Shown: positions 25,901 through 38,145, counted from the stretch's first letter. The stretch is DNA of 64,000 nt from Theobroma cacao (GCF_000208745.1 NC_030858.1:8575588-8639587), one strand, 5' to 3'. The notes: generated by a model from the letters alone, not told the origin. A program made the numbers and translations.

Positions 25901-26770
25901 TGTGCAGAAAATCCCCACAGCTACGGAGAAAATCTGTTTGGTCCAACACCAAATTGTTTTTTAAATCTGCATATTTGCGTACATTTCTCCTATTTAAATT
26001 ATTTGCTACTATTATATTATATTGTGTCTGCGGTACATGCATCCAAGTGGGGTTGCATGAGGCTGGCCAAAATCGAAAAAACAAGTCTTGCATTATGTGA
26101 TTCCACTCATTTAATCTTAAAGAAATATTTTCTTTGCTTGGGAAACCTGTCTTCCTATATGTGCCACCCAAATCCTAACATCGAAATAACTTTTAATTTT
26201 AAAAAATGGCCTTCTCTCGAATCTCCATCATTTTTATAATGTAAACATATCTAAGGGTTTGCATATCCATCATTAACGTTTCTTAGTAGTACGCAGGATT
26301 ATCTAGTAGATGATACTGTGGTTTATTATTTAATGTGTATGGTTTAATTTCTTTAGACAGAATTAACTAAAAACGTTTATTTTTTGTTTATGCCCTTCAC
26401 GTATGTAATGCTGACTGTTTATGGATGATTTGTGGGTTAATTGTTTTGATTTTTGGATTATTTGGCTTAAATAGAGCGCAAGTTGAAGAAGAGAACGAAA
26501 TTTTTAGAAGATGAAATAATAATAATGTTGGCTCAATGACAAACTTCAACCAAATGGAATCTTTGGCTGCTTTTTTATTTGCAAGCCAACAAGTATATTT
26601 TCTCATTAACCTTTCTTTTCAAGCCTTCAAGGGTCGACTCCATGCTTATCTTATATATATAAATATATATAGCTTTGTTATGACTCTTTATTCTAGTACT
26701 TAGTTTAATTATTTTTGTTTTTATAACCTATATTTATGATATATATAATCATCGCAACCAAACGACAAAC

Positions 26771-26772
<2 letters not shown>

Positions 26773-26808
<36 letters not shown>
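26773..26808. repeat. (TA)n microsatellite
   Basis: This is an uninterrupted TA run of about 36 bases. It is a likely length-polymorphic marker. Confidence 0.9.
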
Positions 26809-26811
<3 letters not shown>

Positions 26812-27594
26812 GGTAAGTAATTCATTAAGTAAAAGGAACTGATTAATTAAACAAACAAATAAAATTAATCAGAGTTCAAGAAAATTAAAAAAAAAATGAA
26901 CCAAATTCATGCACAGTGAGACTAGAATCAAATCCATGTAGGATGAGATTAAAATCTTGCCAATAACCTTTGAGATTATGATCTTTTAACAATTACTTTA
27001 GTTATATAAAGCAACGAACTTCGATGGATTCTTTCATTTGGTGATAAATTGTTTGAGCATATTATTCTTCTTTGAATTGTTGAGATTCCAGGACGCAAAC
27101 TGCCATTCAAACTTTGAATAAATTGCCACTCGAACGGCTAAACATGATTTTCAGTATGATTAATTAAACCATAAATTGAAGCCGTAATTTAGGGAATTCT
27201 CTTGGCTTCTTTCACTACTTTATTTATTGAATCAACTTGCGGCTAGTTTCATAGTTACAAGCATTACGATATCTTGATTGGAGGTTAGAGCCAAATAATC
27301 TTCAAATTCGGATGGCTATGACAATGACTATGATATAAATTAATTAATATAGAGGGTTAGAATAGTTGCCTATAGAAACCCAGGTTCAAACCCTATTAAA
27401 AGCACTGGGATTTATTCCCTTTTAAAAGTATCACCTTACTGATAAATTGAAAACAGTTATGAATTCAAAATTTTATATGAGAAGTGATTAAATGGTAAAC
27501 ATATTGTAAATACTTGATTTTGATTAATACTTATTCTTTAAAGAATTATTTTATAGCATAATATTGTATAAAGAATAATGAAAATAATTATTAT

Positions 27595-27735
27595 AAGTGA
27601 ATCACTATTTCACGTAAAACAACTAAAACAAGTGAAGTACTATTTTACACAGAATAATTAAAATAAGGGAAGCGCTACTTCACGCAAAACAACTAAAGTA
27701 AGTGAAGCACTACTTCACACAAATAGTAGTAGAAG
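27595..27735. repeat. ~35-bp tandem repeat, four units
   Basis: The units begin AAGTGAATCACTATTTCACG, then AGTGAAGTACTATTTTACAC, GGGAAGCGCTACTTCACGCA and AGTGAAGCACTACTTCACAC, at 27595, 27631, 27667 and 27701. Each unit contains an imperfect palindrome (GTGAAG...CTTCAC) that could form a small hairpin. Confidence 0.82.
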
Positions 27736-29713
27736 CAATCTAGAATAAGTGACAAGATTCACGGGTTACTTTTATCTTGAGATGTTCAAAAGAATTTGGC
27801 TTAGTAGCTCAGATATGAAAGTAGTTAAGAAATCTTTCTTTTAGCCTTTTCCTAAAGTACAAGTGTTTACCCTCTTACCTTGTTCTCGTGTAACTATTCA
27901 CATACAACTTCTTCTTTTATACTTGTTCACGTACACCTTTTTCTCTTAACTTATTCTTATATAGCTTTTCACATATATTTCTTTTCTAATACCTTCTACT
28001 CAAAAATAAGTTTTATTACATCTAATTACTTCAACGGTCACATAATAAGTTTATAACCATTATTCAATATTAATTCTCAGTAATAGTTACTTAACATTAA
28101 AACTCTTCTTAATATCATTCATTACATACATCAAAGCCTTATTAAGTAACCACTAATTCTGACACTATATATAGAACATTCACAATTCATTTGAGGATCT
28201 TCTCTTTTTCGAGAGCTAACACATTCTCCTCTAGAGCTTCTCTCTCTAATTCTCTTCTACTCCTTAATTCTCTTGTTATTCTCTTATACTTGCCACGCCA
28301 CCCAATACTTCAAAAATTGCTTCGATCTTCTTCTTTGTTGCCCCCGGTGTATTTTTTTTCTTGTTTGCAACACTTTCTCTCCCTATCACAAGAACCCACT
28401 TTATACATACAAAATCATGAATTTATATATCTCAAATTTTATACATATAATAATAAAAAATTAAAAATTAAAAAACTAAGGAGATGGTGGCTAGCACCGC
28501 CCACCACCATCTTGGCTCAATCACGGATGGCAAGTAAATTATTTTTATATTGAATTTCTAGTCTGATCAAAGAGCTCATTCTTTATTTGATTTTTGAATC
28601 AATCTCTTTAAACTTGCATCAAATTGGAAATGATGTTATTTCTTCTTCTTCTTTTCATCGTTATTTTCTTGGTGACGATTGCCGAATGTTTAACACCACG
28701 GGCTGAATGAAGGAGACACCTACTGCCGTCTATTGTTTGACCTTGAATAAAATTTGCTTTAAAAAAAAAGTGGTTGAATTGTGAAGCCAGATCTAGGATT
28801 TTCATGTTTAGACCAGATAATACAATAATGCAAGAAACCAGCATAACAAAAAATAAAATAAAAATTTAGAGCAGCATTATGATCCTTTGCATGTGGACCT
28901 GTATTTGAGTTCAAAGTCATATTATAAGAAAGTTGTGTTGGAATTGGATGGGGAGGCACAACCAACCCCTGGAAATGTGGGTCGAAATTAATGAATCGGA
29001 AAGATGAATAACCAAAAAAAAAAATTTGGTGAAAAGAATCTAAAATCTTGTAGAAAGGGAACACGACTAATTGCTTTGTTTTTCGTTTGGAAATGGGGGG
29101 CTCAGCATGTAGGTTGCCTCTCTATATATATCTTCTACTTTTAAAGATTAAATTACTGATATTCGTGCGTGATAGTGGTGTCTATATATGGATCAACATT
29201 ACGAGGCTCAATGTTCCTTCATTAAATGTGTAATATTAAAATGAAAGTTTGTTTTTATTCAAGACATGATACACTTTCAAATTTGAAGGATGTCTCATGG
29301 TGTAAGAAGGAAAAAAATAATGTATCCCGAAAGGGAAAAGAGTGCACATTTTTCATCATATCTATTATTGTGAAAGCTTATGTAAACAAGGGGTCCAAGA
29401 TGAAATATGGGCTAAGCTAACATTTGAGTTTGTAATGTACAAAATTTCTCTTTAATTAATCAATTAAACTAATGCAAGTAGTAAAAGTGGAATTAAATTA
29501 ACTAAAATTTTTAAGTTAAGGCCAAAGTATTTTCTTTTCTACTAGAAGAAAAGAAATCGTCCCTCATATATATTGTCGCATATAACATTGGTTTCAGAGT
29601 ATTAAAAACAAATAAAGCCCCTCGAGGAGTAAAAACGGTATCCCTCCTAAATACTGCGCGCAACGAAAAGATCCACTAATTCCTATGAAATTAACGATGT
29701 AGCTTTTAAGAAA

Positions 29714-29900
29714 ATAAAATTTATTTATACGATACTAATTGCCAAAAATAATCACAAGATCTTTTTAATTATATTGAAATTCCAAAAGATATACTACCCT
29801 CTTATGAAAACAAAATTTATTTATATGATACTAATTGCAAAAAATAATCACAAGATGAAATTTATTTGTACGGTACTAATTGCAAAAATAATCACAACAT
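29714..29900. repeat. Three copies of a ~45-bp motif
   Basis: The sequence AAATTTATTTATACGATACT followed by AATTGCAAAAATAATCACAA occurs near 29716-29760, 29812-29856 and 29857-29900. The last two copies are adjacent. No coding content is seen. Confidence 0.75.
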
Positions 29901-29957
29901 GTTTTCACAAAAGATATAATTGGAGTTTACTTAAAATTGTAATATTTTTTATATAAT

Positions 29958-30085
29958 TAAAATTTTAATATTTTATTAGATAAATAAATAAAAATAAATT
30001 TTAAATGAGATTTTGTGGTAAATATTAAAACTTTAATATTTTGTTAAATAACTAAATAAAAAATAAAATCTAAATGAGATTTTGT
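29958..30085 (-). repeat. Tandem duplication of tRNA 3' trailer, ~69 bp
   Basis: The sequence TAAATGAGATTTTGT occurs at 30002-30016 and again at 30071-30085, where it runs into the tRNA 3' end. The preceding ~50 bases (TTTAATATTTTGTTAAATAA and onward) are also similar. The tRNA gene therefore has a duplicated downstream trailer. Confidence 0.65.
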
Positions 30086-30156
30086 CTGAGCCCGGGTTCG
30101 AACCGGGGACCTCTAGTGTGTGAGACTAGCGTGATAACCAACTACACCACCCAGAC
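30083..30156 (-). tRNA. trnV-CAC: tRNA-Val (anticodon CAC)
   Basis: The minus strand gives a 74-nt cloverleaf. The acceptor stem GTCTGGG pairs with CTCAGAC (one G-T pair), with discriminator A at 30083. The anticodon stem CTAGT/ACTAG closes the loop CTCACAC, giving anticodon CAC for valine codon GUG. The T arm carries GGTTCGAACC, the internal B-box of RNA polymerase III. No intron is present. A run of four T residues follows about a dozen bases downstream on the minus strand and would serve as terminator. It looks intact and is of nuclear eukaryotic type. Confidence 0.96.
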
Positions 30157-30705
30157 ATTTACATTATATTTTTGAATTTTATATAAATTAAGTATTAATT
30201 TTATTTTAATTATAATTTATAAACCTTTAATTTTATTTTTAAAAAATTTATATTATATACATAAATTTTTTAAAATAAATATTCACATTATTCCCACTTG
30301 ATAATAAATACTAATTACTTCATGAAATCTCCTCTTAACTTGTCAAATCTACCTCATTCATCGTCACTTCCTTTCTGAGGCCAGAAAAGATCCGCTTAGG
30401 ACCAATTATATATGTGGACACTCTTTTAGACCTGGATTACTCATTGTTGGATGGGCCTAATCAACATTCGTACGGTCAACCTTATTTCTGGTTTGGGTTA
30501 GTTTTGAAGATTTTCTAAAATTATGAAGTAATAAAGTATTTTTTTATATAAATATAAATTTATTATTTTAATTATTTTTATTTCATAGATATCACTTTTT
30601 ATTCCTTAACCATTTTACACTATAACAATTGATGACTAGATTTGATTTGTTATTTTAAAGCAATTTTTACTTAAAAAAGCAACATTTAAGAAATAAGGAT
30701 TTGTC
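30157..30705. other. Intergenic, no gene seen
   Basis: AT-rich sequence upstream of the tRNA gene (minus-strand orientation) with no coding motif. Confidence 0.55.
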
Positions 30706-30708
30706 GAA

Positions 30709-31960
30709 GAGGAAATTATGAGGAATAACCCTCCTTAATAAGGGTTTTTCAAAAATAACTCTCAAAATAAATTTAACTGTTTTTAATTATATTTAGTCAT
30801 GACTTGACAAAAATATTTTTGAAACTATTTTAAATATATTAAACAATTCATCATAATTTCTCTCCATTTGTACTTCTGATTTCTCTCTCTCACCATCCAG
30901 CTCTCTCTAATTTTATCGATTTTTCTTTTTGACATTCGTCTGCTATACTCTCGATTTCTCTCTTCTACACTTTCAGATTTCTCTTTCCTACACTTTTAAA
31001 ACACCAAGTGATGGTTTTGATCTACTTGGGGTTAGTAGTTATTTGAGGAATTAGATTTTTAGGTATTTTAAATAAAATTAAAATAGTAAAAATGATAACA
31101 GATATTTCAAATAATTTTTAATTGGATCAATTTTAGATTTAGACACCAATAAACTCAAGAATTTGAAATTTATAAACCTAAGTTTTCAAAGAAAATTTTT
31201 TTCGATTTTTAATCAAAATAGGTGTTTTAGATAAGAAAATTTGTGTTTTGATTTATGAAAATATGTTAGAAACACTTTAATTAGTGTCAAATTATAAAAA
31301 AAATAAAAAAAATGAAGAGAGTGGAGAAAATTTGAAGTTTTAATTCATAAATAACAATAACGTTTTAGGCAGTAAAGTATAACAAAATGTTTTTGAATAT
31401 GGGGTATAATAATAATATTTTTTCAACTTGACGTATAACAACAATATTTTTTTCAATATAACGTGTAACATGTTTTTGTATATGGTGTGCAACAACAATA
31501 TTTTTCTCAACATGACGTATAACAACCTTTTTTTGACTGTAATGTGTAATATGTTTTTGTACTTAATAATAATTTTTTTTAACATAGCATGTAACAACTT
31601 TTTTTAACCATGGCGTGTAACATAATTTTGTTCATAGCGTGTAACAACAATATTTTTTTTCAACATGGAGTGTAATAATTTTTTTTAACTGTGACGTGTA
31701 ATATGTTTTTGTATATGACGTGTAACAATAATATTTTTTTCAATATAATGTGTAATAATTTTTTTTAACCATGGTGTGTAACATGTTTTTGTACATAGCA
31801 TATAACATCATGGCATGTAATTTCATTATGAATAATTTTATCCAACTTAATTTAAAACAGTTAAAATTATATAAAAAAAAACTATTTTTAAAAATATCTT
31901 ATCTTTTAAGGTATACTTTTATAAATGCCCTTTTGCCAAATTTCAGTGGCTTGGCAAACA
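30709..31960. mobile_element. Probable non-autonomous relative of the 52-63 kb MULE
   Basis: The left edge, GAGGAAATTATGAGGAATAA with downstream TTTCAAAAATAAC, resembles the sequence at 51868-51920 (GAGGAAATTGTGAGAGAAGG ... TTTCAGAAATAAC) just outside the Mutator-like element. The interior carries a degenerate array of GTGTAACA-type repeats at 31360-31830. AACTGTTTT-type motifs occur near both ends (30777, and inverted near 31855). There is no coding sequence. This is an inference from shared edge and shared repeat type; the exact ends and target duplication were not found. Confidence 0.5.
31360..31830. repeat. Degenerate GTGTAACA minisatellite
   Basis: About 17 imperfect units of 25-33 bp are present. 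Each contains a form of GCGTGTAACA or GACGTATAACA followed by a T-rich stretch such as ATATTTTTTTCAACATGG. The array ends about 150 bp from the 3' end of the acyltransferase gene. A similar but weaker array is at 51580-51720. Confidence 0.8.
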
Positions 31961-31979
31961 ACAACTAATTTCAGTCATG

Positions 31980-33530
31980 CTAGTTTTTGTTTGTTCCCAT
32001 CAAAACAGCTGGAGAGAAGCGTTGAATAAGATCATCCTCACATAGCTTAGCTACCTCATCCTCCGGGAGTGTAGCCATGACCACTCTGCTCAATGGACCT
32101 TCACCTGGCGCTGATCGAGATATCAGCACTTGCCCCGGTCCGACCATTGGTTCCACATAATAAGATACCTGAAGTGGTTCCAATTGATCTTTAAACGTGG
32201 CCAAATATGGGTTCACTCCCTCTAAGTTTACGCAAATAAGATCATAATCATTCATCAATGGAACAGTTTGATTATCATTGCATTTCAACCACTGGATCAA
32301 ATCCTTGATCCCTTCAGCATTCATTTTTTTCACCACTTCGCTTATAGCCTTTGTAGCTTCTGGTAACATGGTTTCACCCGCAGATTCTAAATGAACCTTG
32401 TTACACACCATGCAGTTTCCGAAAAACCCTGGATCCAAGCCAAGGCAATTTCTCATATCTAAACAAAGTGACATGTTGAAAAGCCTTCCTTTCGTTGCTT
32501 TCACCTTGCTTAAACAAACCCAAAATAGGGCTGCCAATGCCTCAAATGCTGGTGAGCCAGACTTACCTGAAGCACCGGTAGCTTGAGCCATGGCAATACA
32601 GTCTCGCACCATGGAATCAGTGAATGATAAAGTTACGGTGGCGTATTTTTGATTGGTGGTCAAAGGAGTTAGTCTCTCAATGGAGTATTTGTAGTAGTTA
32701 ATCAAGTCAGTACAGGATTCGTCGTTTGGGATCTTGCTGTAATCAGCTTTTGTTAGCGGCAATGAATGGAACAAAGGAGGAGTTGACATTATTCCAGAGA
32801 GGGTGGTATCGGCCCAAGCCTTGGAAAACATAGTGGCACAAATGGGATCAGCAAGCAGGTGACAGCAGCTCAAGCCAATAGCTAACCCACCTTTTTCAAA
32901 TTCAGTCACCTGCAAAAAAAACAAAGGAAAAATCCCTGAAATTTAATAATAACTTAATGCTCATTTGGACTAGTCTTTTCATTCATAAGGTAGATTAATC
33001 CTTTTTCTTTGCCTATTATACAAATGATTGATTTCTAATTCGCCCATGCAAAAATAGCAAGCGGAAATCGTTTTGAGCCGATGAGGCATATCCTTAAGTA
33101 CCTGAACATAAACTGCAGGCCAATGATAGGGTTTGTGGAACATTTCCTCCCAATAAAGAAGTTTAAGTTCCTTCTCCCTATCCACACTCTTTAACCAATC
33201 CTCCACACTCCCTTTCACCTTAGCCTCTACCATTCTTACTCCTCCATCATTGCACTTCACCATCCAATGCCCTTCCTGGTTCTTGTGTAAACGTCCAGTC
33301 AGTATAGGAAAATTAGTGAGCACACACGACAACGAGTCCCTCAGCTTCTTGATCCACTCTCCAGGCTCTGCATGATCTCCCCGAGATGGATAATAGTAAA
33401 CAATCTTCACTTGGTTTTGTTCCATTAGGCGATCGAGAACAGATAAGTGGCAAAATTTTCCGGGTTCTGCATGCCATCGTGAGCTTACCACACTGCGCTT
33501 GCCGATGTGTGTGACTGTGCCCTCGGCCAT
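31980..33530 (-). CDS. BAHD acyltransferase family protein, CER2/CER26-like
   Basis: Two exons (33530-33102 and 32909-31980; GT/AG intron) give 452 aa. The catalytic BAHD motif HxxxD is present as HLLAD (residues 160-164). The second BAHD signature, DFGWG, is not recognisable: the corresponding stretch before VSYYVEP reads LATFKDQLEPLQ. Phrases such as VKCNDGGVRMVEA, FEKGGLAIGLSCCHLL and LPEDEVAKL resemble the CER2/CER26/Glossy2 branch, whose members help elongate very-long-chain fatty acids for cuticular wax in the endoplasmic reticulum and often lack full BAHD motifs. The start ATG (MAEGTVTHIGKR) fits that group. A hydroxycinnamoyl or other alcohol acyltransferase cannot be excluded. No disruption is seen. 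Confidence 0.9.
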
Positions 33531-36054
33531 TATTACTGCGCTAGCTAAGGATCGATATCGAGCTGTGAGAGTTTGTCGACGTACACAGTTCTTATGTTTA
33601 TGGATTTTATTTTGTTTATATTGCATATTTTATAGTGATAAAGTTAGGTTTGGAGGGACCATACACCGACAGCAAGTGGAAAAAGCCACCAAAGTAAGGA
33701 CTTTAAGTCCCAAATTTGAAATTGTCTCATAATTTTATAATAATAATATTATTAATTTTATTAAATATATATAACAATTAAAATAATTAATAAAAATATA
33801 TATTTATTTTCTCATACTTAATAAATATTTTTTTTCTTATTTTCATATCTTTATTCATTCTCAACTATTTATCTCATTTTTTATTAAAAATATGTAAAAA
33901 TAAAAGACAACTAATAAAATGATATATTTTCCCATTTCTAAATTATGTACAATACATTTCAGTTTTTTATCACTTTTCAATTCCTACAATACTATTAATT
34001 CTTAATTATTTCTCTTATTTCTAATCAATTAAGGTAATATGTATTTAATGATTTTTAGAGCTATTTTTTTCTTATATATAAAATAAATTATTTTTTTTAT
34101 TTTCAAACCTAAAAATTTTAAAAGAAATTATGCAAATGAAAAACTTAGAGTCCAATTGATATACTTAATCAAATAAGAAAACTGGATTCTTTTTCAAATA
34201 TATATATTACTTTTAGAATAATATTAACAATTTTAGTAAATATTGTTTTAGTCAAAAGACGTTTTTCAAAATTAAAATTAATAAAATTTTATTTAAAATC
34301 AACCATGTTTCAAGAAAGATTAAATAGATTGATTATATTATCAATTAAAAAATAAATATTAGAATAACTTGATTATAAAGAGATTTTACATTTCAAAAAG
34401 CTAAAAGAATACCTAAAAAAAGTTATGAAAATAAAATTTTAATAAATTTTTTTCTTAATTTTAATAAAAAATATCTCAATTGAATGTTTAACTTTAGGCT
34501 TTCAAAGTTATTGAACCACCTTGAATCTATACCATTTCATTTTCATGCTTACCAGAAAGTAAACCAACTTCTATGGATTTTGGGGAGAGCAAGGGCCACT
34601 TGATGCGTGCAAATTGTTAAATTTGGTTTGTGGGACATGTTTCATATTTTTTTCTTCTAATTATTACTTATGCTAATTCAGCGACTTAATTCATTATACG
34701 CTTGCTTCTTAATTGTTTCATTGCTAGCGGGATTGTGCGCAGAGAGTTTGAGATTAATTTTTTGAGAGGAAAAATTAAAATCAATTTATATCCTATACGT
34801 ATGTATATTATCGAGTCAATGAACGAAATAATGCTTCTCGAAGAGGTACTATTTTAGTATGGGCACTCTAGCTCTGATGCACCTTGTAAATTTCGGTGGC
34901 ATAATTTCTTACCAAAAAGTAGTGCTCTACGGAAGGCCAAATCCCCTAGTGCTAGCGAGGGAATGGCTTTACCTAATTGCTCTAAAGTGCATTGAAGTAC
35001 GTGGTGATAGCCGGCTGAGGCAATTTGGCTGTTGATGTAGAACCTGACCACTGACCGATGGGAACATCTGTCGCTTTGCGATACGACTAGAACTCCAAAC
35101 GAGTCCAGGCTGATATTTCATTGTGTTTTATTAAATATAATAACTACATGTTGAGTTCCTATTTATTTTGATATTTTTCATATCGAATTTAATTTGATAT
35201 GAACTAATAAAGTCAATGTAATATATATATTTAATGAAATAAGGAAATTACAATAAGAAAGAAAAGATCTGAGAGTATACAATATTACTTGCCCAATCAA
35301 ATAAAGATCTATTTTATGCATTGCGTTTGAAAGAAATATTGATCATAATTTCAAAAGCATCTGTTCCTATTCGCTATGCTATCGATAATAAATTTATCAT
35401 TACAATTTGAAATTTTTATGGCAAATCAAAATTGATTATTAGAATCAATTAGAGTTCTGATTGTAATATCAAATAAAATTTTATATTTTTAAAACTTTTT
35501 TAATTTTTTTTCCTTTTAGTAAGAAGAGATCTGAATCTATATATAATGGCTAAAATACTAAAAAAATATTTATACTTTCTTAAATTTTTCATATAAGTAT
35601 TATTTGTACCATATCAACATGTATGTGATTGCTATATTTATTATATCAATTTTCATGTGACAAAAATATAAAAATTTATATTGAATTAATGGTTACATGG
35701 TATATCACATTAATGTTTATAAGAATTCTTTTTTATCATATATGTGTCATGTGCATGTTGACATGATAGAGAGACGGTGGGCAAAAACAATAGATTTTGG
35801 AGCACATGTTAAATAAAGGTTTAATTAAATAAAAATAATATTTTAAACTCAAAATTGGGCATGATAGAAAGATAGAGGCTTATATGAAAATCTTTGAAAA
35901 AAGTTCAGGATTTCTTTCGGATCTTAGCCAATCGAAATTTGGCAAACTCGGCATAGATTGAAAATTTAATAAAACGACGTCGTGTGACCTGAAGCACGAA
36001 ATTTCGTGATCTGAACTAAAATAAAAATACTTAAAAAACAGGACAAAAAACGCA
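33531..36054. other. Intergenic, with one GC-richer island
   Basis: No gene is recognised. Most of the stretch is very AT-rich. The segment 34850-35110 is clearly richer in G and C than its surroundings, and its open minus frame has no motif I know. It could be an insertion of organellar or other foreign DNA, but nothing proves this. Confidence 0.5.
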
Positions 36055-36154
36055 GGCCTCTCTCTTCTCTCTCTCTGCCTGTCCGCGATCTCAATCAGAA
36101 AAAAAGAAAAAGCAGCAAAAAATCCATCAGATCAAATAGTAAGGGTGAAGAAAA
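35970..36154 (+). promoter_or_regulatory. VHA-c'' proximal promoter and leader
   Basis: A palindrome ACGACGTCGT lies at about 35974-35983; it contains the ACGT core bound by plant bZIP factors. A pyrimidine patch CCTCTCTCTTCTCTCTCTCT at about 36057-36076 is typical of sequence around the start site of constitutively expressed plant genes. The start codon follows about 75 bp later. Confidence 0.5.
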
Positions 36155-37726
36155 ATGTCAGGAGCATCAATGGTAGGAGATTCAAGCTCCTGGTCCACAG
36201 CTCTCGTCAAGATTTCACCTTACACTTTCTCCGCTGTCGGCATCGCCATCGCCATCGGCGTCTCCGTCCTCGGCGCCGCCTGGTACCCTTCTCTTCTAGC
36301 TTTGTTTCTAATTTTTTGGCTATAAATCTGAGGAACAAGTTCTATAAAATACGAATTAAATGGGTTTTTTTTATTATTCATAGGGGAATTTACATTACTG
36401 GGAGTAGTTTGATCGGTGCCGCTATCAAAGCTCCTCGAATCACTTCCAAGAATCTCATTAGGTAAATTTTTGTTTTCGTTTTTGGTTTTTAAAATATTTT
36501 GCTTTTATTGAGTGATTTAATCTGGGAAATGGCCTAATACTTATTATTTGGGCTTTCTAGCCCTCTTTTGTACCAAAAAAATCAATACTTTTTATTCTTA
36601 AACCCTAATCTCTTAACTAATTGTTGCTAAAGTTTATAAGCAATTTATACTTAATTATAGTTTATTCTGCTAGATTTCTTGAATTGAATTAGATTTTGTT
36701 ATTGGCCTTTGAAAATCAGATAAGCATAACTAGGAACATCTGGGACGCCTACATTTTCTTTTCTTTTCTTTTTTAAAACTTTGAGGTATATGTCCAAGCC
36801 CTGGATCTTTATTGTGTTTATGCTTGGACTCCAATAACTTCGATTGAGCTAAAAGGTGAAAGGAAGGCACGCATTTGCTTGAAATGGAGCATGAGTAACA
36901 AGAGTAGCTATAATTTAAGGTTTTTTTGTGTGTGTATAGATAATTTTTATTCTTTCCTAGATATTGCCATTACAAATTTATAAATGGCCCGCATGCAATT
37001 GAACTGTGAGACAAGTAGTAGGTTAATTAACTTAATTTGTGTAATATATGCTGAGTTAGCTGTAAATTAGAGTGGATGGCTAATGGAGCACAATTATGAG
37101 TCATAAAAGTGGATTGAAGATACTAGAGCTGTCCAAACCTTTCAACTGGAATTGTTAAATTTGATATTACTTTAAATTTTGTTTCAATATGAGTTAAACT
37201 TTCTTCAGCATTTCTGCTTATTTATTTGAATGCTGTAATGCCTATTGATATAGTAATTTTTTACTCAATGCTGTTGTTATTGCAGTGTAATCTTCTGTGA
37301 AGCTGTTGCTATATATGGTGTTATTGTGGCAATTATTTTACAAACAAAGTTAGAGAGTGTTCCATCAGCACAGATATATGCACCCGAGTCTCTTAGAGCA
37401 GGATATGCAATCTTTGCTTCGGGAATTATTGTTGGCTTTGCAAACCTTGTTTGCGGGTTCATTTCTCAATCCTTTTCTCTTTAATCTTTTAATAAAGTTA
37501 TCCAAATGAGCATTTTGCTTATTTCTATGTGCTTATGATTTGTTTTGGTGACAGATTGTGCGTTGGAATTATTGGAAGCAGCTGTGCACTGTCTGATGCA
37601 CAAAATTCCTCGCTTTTTGTGAAGATTCTTGTGATTGAGATTTTTGGCAGTGCACTTGGACTGTTTGGAGTGATTGTAGGTATAATTATGTCAGCTCAAG
37701 CAACTTGGCCTGCAAAATCAGTGTAA
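36155..37726 (+). CDS. VHA-c'': V-type H+-ATPase proteolipid subunit c''
   Basis: Four exons (36155-36282, 36384-36461, 37286-37456, 37555-37726) join to 182 aa, the expected length. The protein is part of the membrane Vo rotor that carries protons into the vacuole and endomembrane compartments. It has four clear membrane segments beginning at residues of about 23, 47, 70 and 149. The proton-carrying glutamate lies in [13 protein letters not shown] (about residue 74), and a second acidic residue is in [16 protein letters not shown] (about residue 154). The N-terminal [13 protein letters not shown] and the spacing of the helices identify c'' rather than the shorter c subunit. All introns are GT/AG. 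A possible poly-A signal AATAAA is at about 37913. The gene appears intact. Confidence 0.97.
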
Positions 37727-37845
37727 TTTGATGCTCCTAGTAAAAAAAAAAAACAAAATAGCAATTTGGTGATGTGAGAATGCAACCAGTTTTATGTACC
37801 AGAAATGAAACCTACATTTTTTTTTTTATTTGTTATTAGTAGGCA

Positions 37846-38145
37846 TGTATGTAGAAACTTGCTTGGAAATGTTTTCTCTTTTTTGTTCTCATAATGAATT
37901 TGTTGAATGAGAAATAAAAGTTTTTATGAAAACCATGATTTATGGTTAAGTGGATGAGTTAAGTTGTGCTATTGAAATTTATTTACATTTTGATTTGTTA
38001 TGTATCTCAAAACTTGCTTGGAAATGTTTCCTCTTTGTTCTTATAATGCATCTGTTAAATGAAATAAAAAACTTTTACCAAAACCAGAGCCGAATTATGG
38101 TTAATATCATGAGTTAGTTGTGCTAACGAAGTTTATTCTTTTATT
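37846..38145 (+). repeat. Tandem duplication of VHA-c'' 3' end, ~153 bp
   Basis: The stretch beginning AAACTTGCTTGGAAATGTTT at about 37855 is repeated, diverged, from about 38008. Each copy includes a TGTTCTYATAATG segment, an AAATAAAA poly-A-like signal, ATTATGGTTAA or its variant, and GAGTTAGTTGTGCTA. The gene therefore has two candidate polyadenylation regions. Confidence 0.8.

Larger units (their letters stand above)
22961..30082. other. 7-kb AT-rich intergenic region
   Basis: I see no supportable gene here. Short open frames exist (for example near 25785-26171 and 28191-28553), but none has a recognisable motif or splice structure. A TATA-like ACTATATATAGAAC occurs at 28164-28177 upstream of a CT-rich stretch, which might be a promoter or a solo-LTR edge, but nothing confirms it. 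Small repeats inside are listed separately. Confidence 0.55.

Noticed and set aside
25785..26171. 128-codon open frame on the minus strand
   Set aside because: No recognisable domain, an odd composition, and overlap with an equally long frame on the other strand.
28191..28553. 120-codon open frame downstream of a TATA-like sequence
   Set aside because: The composition is pyrimidine-driven (L, S, F rich), with no motif and no splice support. It might be part of an LTR, but no primer-binding site or second LTR is visible.
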